Assembly (NCBI RefSeq): GCF_003470205.1
Contig: NZ_QWKP01000198.1
Location: 1 to 36,768 of the forward strand
DNA from: Cellulomonas rhizosphaerae
GTDB taxonomy: Bacteria; Actinomycetota; Actinomycetes; Actinomycetales; Cellulomonadaceae
Direction of reading: 5' to 3'
DNA length: 36,768 nucleotides
In this document: piece by piece, positions 35,192-36,768 of the stretch
Position numbering within the stretch: the stretch's first letter is position 1
How the letters are laid out: every line of letters starts with the position of its first letter
The notes under the pieces: generated by a model
The model's input: only the letters and a program-made list of their open reading frames with translations
The model's database searches: none
Told to the model about the DNA's origin: nothing
Position numbers and translations under genes: made by a program

Positions 35192-36768
35192 TCAGACGCC
35201 GAGCAGCGCGCGCACATCGTCGGCGCCCATCCGCGAGTCGGACAGCTCGCCGCCGCCCATGACCGAGTCGAACAGCGCCGCCTTCTCGGCCTTGAGCGCC
35301 ATCACCTTCTCCTCGATCGTCCCCTTCGCCACCAGCCGGTAGACCATCACGGTCCGCGTCTGCCCGATGCGGTGCGCGCGGTCGACCGCCTGCGCCTCGA
35401 CGGCCGGGTTCCACCACGGGTCGAGCACGACGACGTAGTCCGCCTCGGTCAGCGTCAGCCCGAAGCCACCGGCCTTGAGGCTGATGAGGAACACGGGCGC
35501 CGAGCCGGACCGGAACGACTCGATCACCGCCGGCCGGCCCCGCGTCCTCCCGTCGAGGTACGCGAACGCCGTCCCGCGCTCCGTCAGCCGGGACCGCACC
35601 CGGTCCAGCACGCCCGTGAACTGCGAGAACACGAGCACCCTGTGCCCGTCGGCGACGATCTCGGCGAGCATCGACTCGAGCACGTCCAGCTTCGACGCCG
35701 GCACCCCCGCGTGCGCGTCGTCGACCAGCGACGGGTCGAGCGCGAGCCGCCGCAGGAGCGTGAGCGAGCGGAAGATCTCGAAGCGGTTGCCGTCGAAGTC
35801 GGCCAGCAGCCCGAGCACCTTCTGCCGCTCGCGCTGCAGCTGCCGGTCGTAGACCGAGCGGTGCTTGGGCGCGAGCTCGACGTCGACGACCGTCTCGACG
35901 CGGGGCGGCAGCTCGGACGCGACCGACTCCTTGGTCCGGCGCAGCACCACGGGCCGGATCAGCCGGCGCAGCTGCGCGAGCCGCTCCGAGTCCCCGGCGC
36001 GCTCGATCGGTAGGCGGAAGTGCTCGACGAACCGCTTCTGCGACGGGAAGAGCCCGGGCGCGACGATCCCCAGCAGCGCCCACAGCTCCATGACGGTGTT
36101 CTCCAGCGGCGTCCCTGTCACGGCGAACTTCACCGGCGCGCGCAGCGTCCGGGCGCACGCGTAGGCGCGGGAGTCGTGGTTCTTGACCATCTGCGCCTCG
36201 TCGAGCACGAGCGCGGACCACTCCTGCGCGTCGTACTCGTCGTGCTCGATCCGGAACAGCGCGTAGGACGTCACGACGACGTCCGCGCCCGCGACCGCCT
36301 CGGCCAACGCGTGCCCGCGCCGTGCCGCGGTCCGGTCGACCGTCGCGACCCGCAGGTCCGGCAGGAAGGTCGCGGCCTCCCCGGCCCACGCGCCGACGAC
36401 GGACGTCGGGGCGACGACGAGCAGCGGCGGCCGACCCGCGGCCCGCAGGTGCGCGGCCAGCGAGAGGACCTGCAACGTCTTGCCGAGGCCCATGTCGTCG
36501 GCGAGGATCCCGCCGAGCCCCGCGTCGGCCAGCCGCGCGAGCCAGGCGAATCCCGACTGCTGGTAGGGCCGCAGCTCCGCGCGCACCGAGGTCGGCACGG
36601 GCGTGTCCGGCAGCGGCTCCTCGAGCGCCCGCACCTGCGCGACCGCCTCCTGCCACTGCGCGGCCTGCGCGACGACGATCCCGAGGTCCTCGAGCTCCGC
36701 CCACATGCCGGCCTGCAGCCGCCCGACCCGCACGGAGTCCGAGTGCTTGTCCTCCAGAGCGCGCGACT
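35192..36768 (-). CDS. SNF2-family DEAD/DEAH helicase, N-terminus beyond the window
   Basis: The frame is open through the right edge, so only the C-terminal ~525 residues are seen. They contain the whole SNF2 motor. Counting from the in-frame GTG at 36733, Walker A is DDMGLGKT (79-86), followed by VVAPTSVVGAW, the DEAQ box in LVLDEAQMVKN, VTGTPLENTVMELWALLG, FSQFTGVLDRV and the C-terminal lobe FLISLKAGGFGLTLTEAD with DRAHRIGQTRTVMVYRLVAKG. Bacterial members (RapA/HepA-like or SWIM-domain SNF2) remodel RNA polymerase or DNA complexes. The missing N-terminus would show whether a SWIM zinc finger is present. Gene order with recQ suggests a DNA-maintenance role. Confidence 0.93.
   Translation of the reverse strand, partial: SRALEDKHSDSVRVGRLQAGMWAELEDLGIVVAQAAQWQEAVAQVRALEEPLPDTPVPTSVRAELRPYQQSGFAWLARLADAGLGGILADDMGLGKTLQVLSLAAHLRAAGRPPLLVVAPTSVVGAWAGEAATFLPDLRVATVDRTAARRGHALAEAVAGADVVVTSYALFRIEHDEYDAQEWSALVLDEAQMVKNHDSRAYACARTLRAPVKFAVTGTPLENTVMELWALLGIVAPGLFPSQKRFVEHFRLPIERAGDSERLAQLRRLIRPVVLRRTKESVASELPPRVETVVDVELAPKHRSVYDRQLQRERQKVLGLLADFDGNRFEIFRSLTLLRRLALDPSLVDDAHAGVPASKLDVLESMLAEIVADGHRVLVFSQFTGVLDRVRSRLTERGTAFAYLDGRTRGRPAVIESFRSGSAPVFLISLKAGGFGLTLTEADYVVVLDPWWNPAVEAQAVDRAHRIGQTRTVMVYRLVAKGTIEEKVMALKAEKAALFDSVMGGGELSDSRMGADDVRALLGV

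Overview
The window is very GC-rich (roughly 72-74% by eye), dense and ordinary in most of its gene content. Many starts are GTG or ATG sitting 6-7 nt behind a TANNNT-type -10 box, which is typical of leaderless transcription in actinobacteria. ClpC, DUF2516, DUF222/HNH, MMPL and a LacI-controlled set of discoidin-bearing secreted glycan enzymes point to a soil or plant-debris actinobacterium. Cellulomonas or a near relative is my best guess; that is an inference from gene style, not a proven identity.

Layout. 1-4893 (+): end of a FUSC-type membrane protein, a Phd-type antitoxin with a PIN-domain toxin, a DUF2516 membrane protein, a Rhizobium-type (class II) asparaginase overlapping D-aminoacyl-tRNA deacylase, then a 967-nt gene-free island (3375-4341) and a macro-domain deacetylase. 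The island holds two identical 33-nt hairpins 530 bp apart, a local AT-rich patch with DnaA-box-like 9-mers, and an inverted repeat built from 12-bp direct repeats. 5182-8052 (-): MMPL transporter and a small alpha/beta hydrolase. 8227-10241 (+): sodium/solute symporter followed by a two-helix membrane protein. 10329-12381: divergent PLP enzyme and LysR regulator sharing a T-N11-A palindrome. 12385-14035 (-): HAD phosphatase and a SanA/DUF218 protein. 14204-16789 (+): clpC. 16960-18099 (-): a protein with a papain-like Cys/His/Asn pattern joined to a beta-trefoil (MIR-like) C-terminus.

18272-27107 is a secreted glycan-degradation locus. It has a two-discoidin beta-helix enzyme, a discoidin-DUF1996 protein, and a three-discoidin clan GH-A glycoside hydrolase, all on the minus strand. 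A LacI regulator (+) is divergent from them, with three AGCGCT-centred operator-like palindromes between. The three secreted proteins share almost the same discoidin module six times, suggesting one polymer target; a beta-glucan such as fungal wall 1,3-glucan is a guess. The regulator carries an unusual pentapeptide repeat at its N-terminus.

27195-36768 is mixed: a CBS-GGDEF protein with a degenerate signature, a serine beta-lactamase-like hydrolase, trmL, an aldo/keto reductase, a DUF222-HNH nuclease with a LexA/SOS-box-like site upstream, RecQ, and the C-terminal part of a SNF2-family helicase that runs off the window. I saw no rRNA, tRNA, CRISPR array, transposase or prophage.
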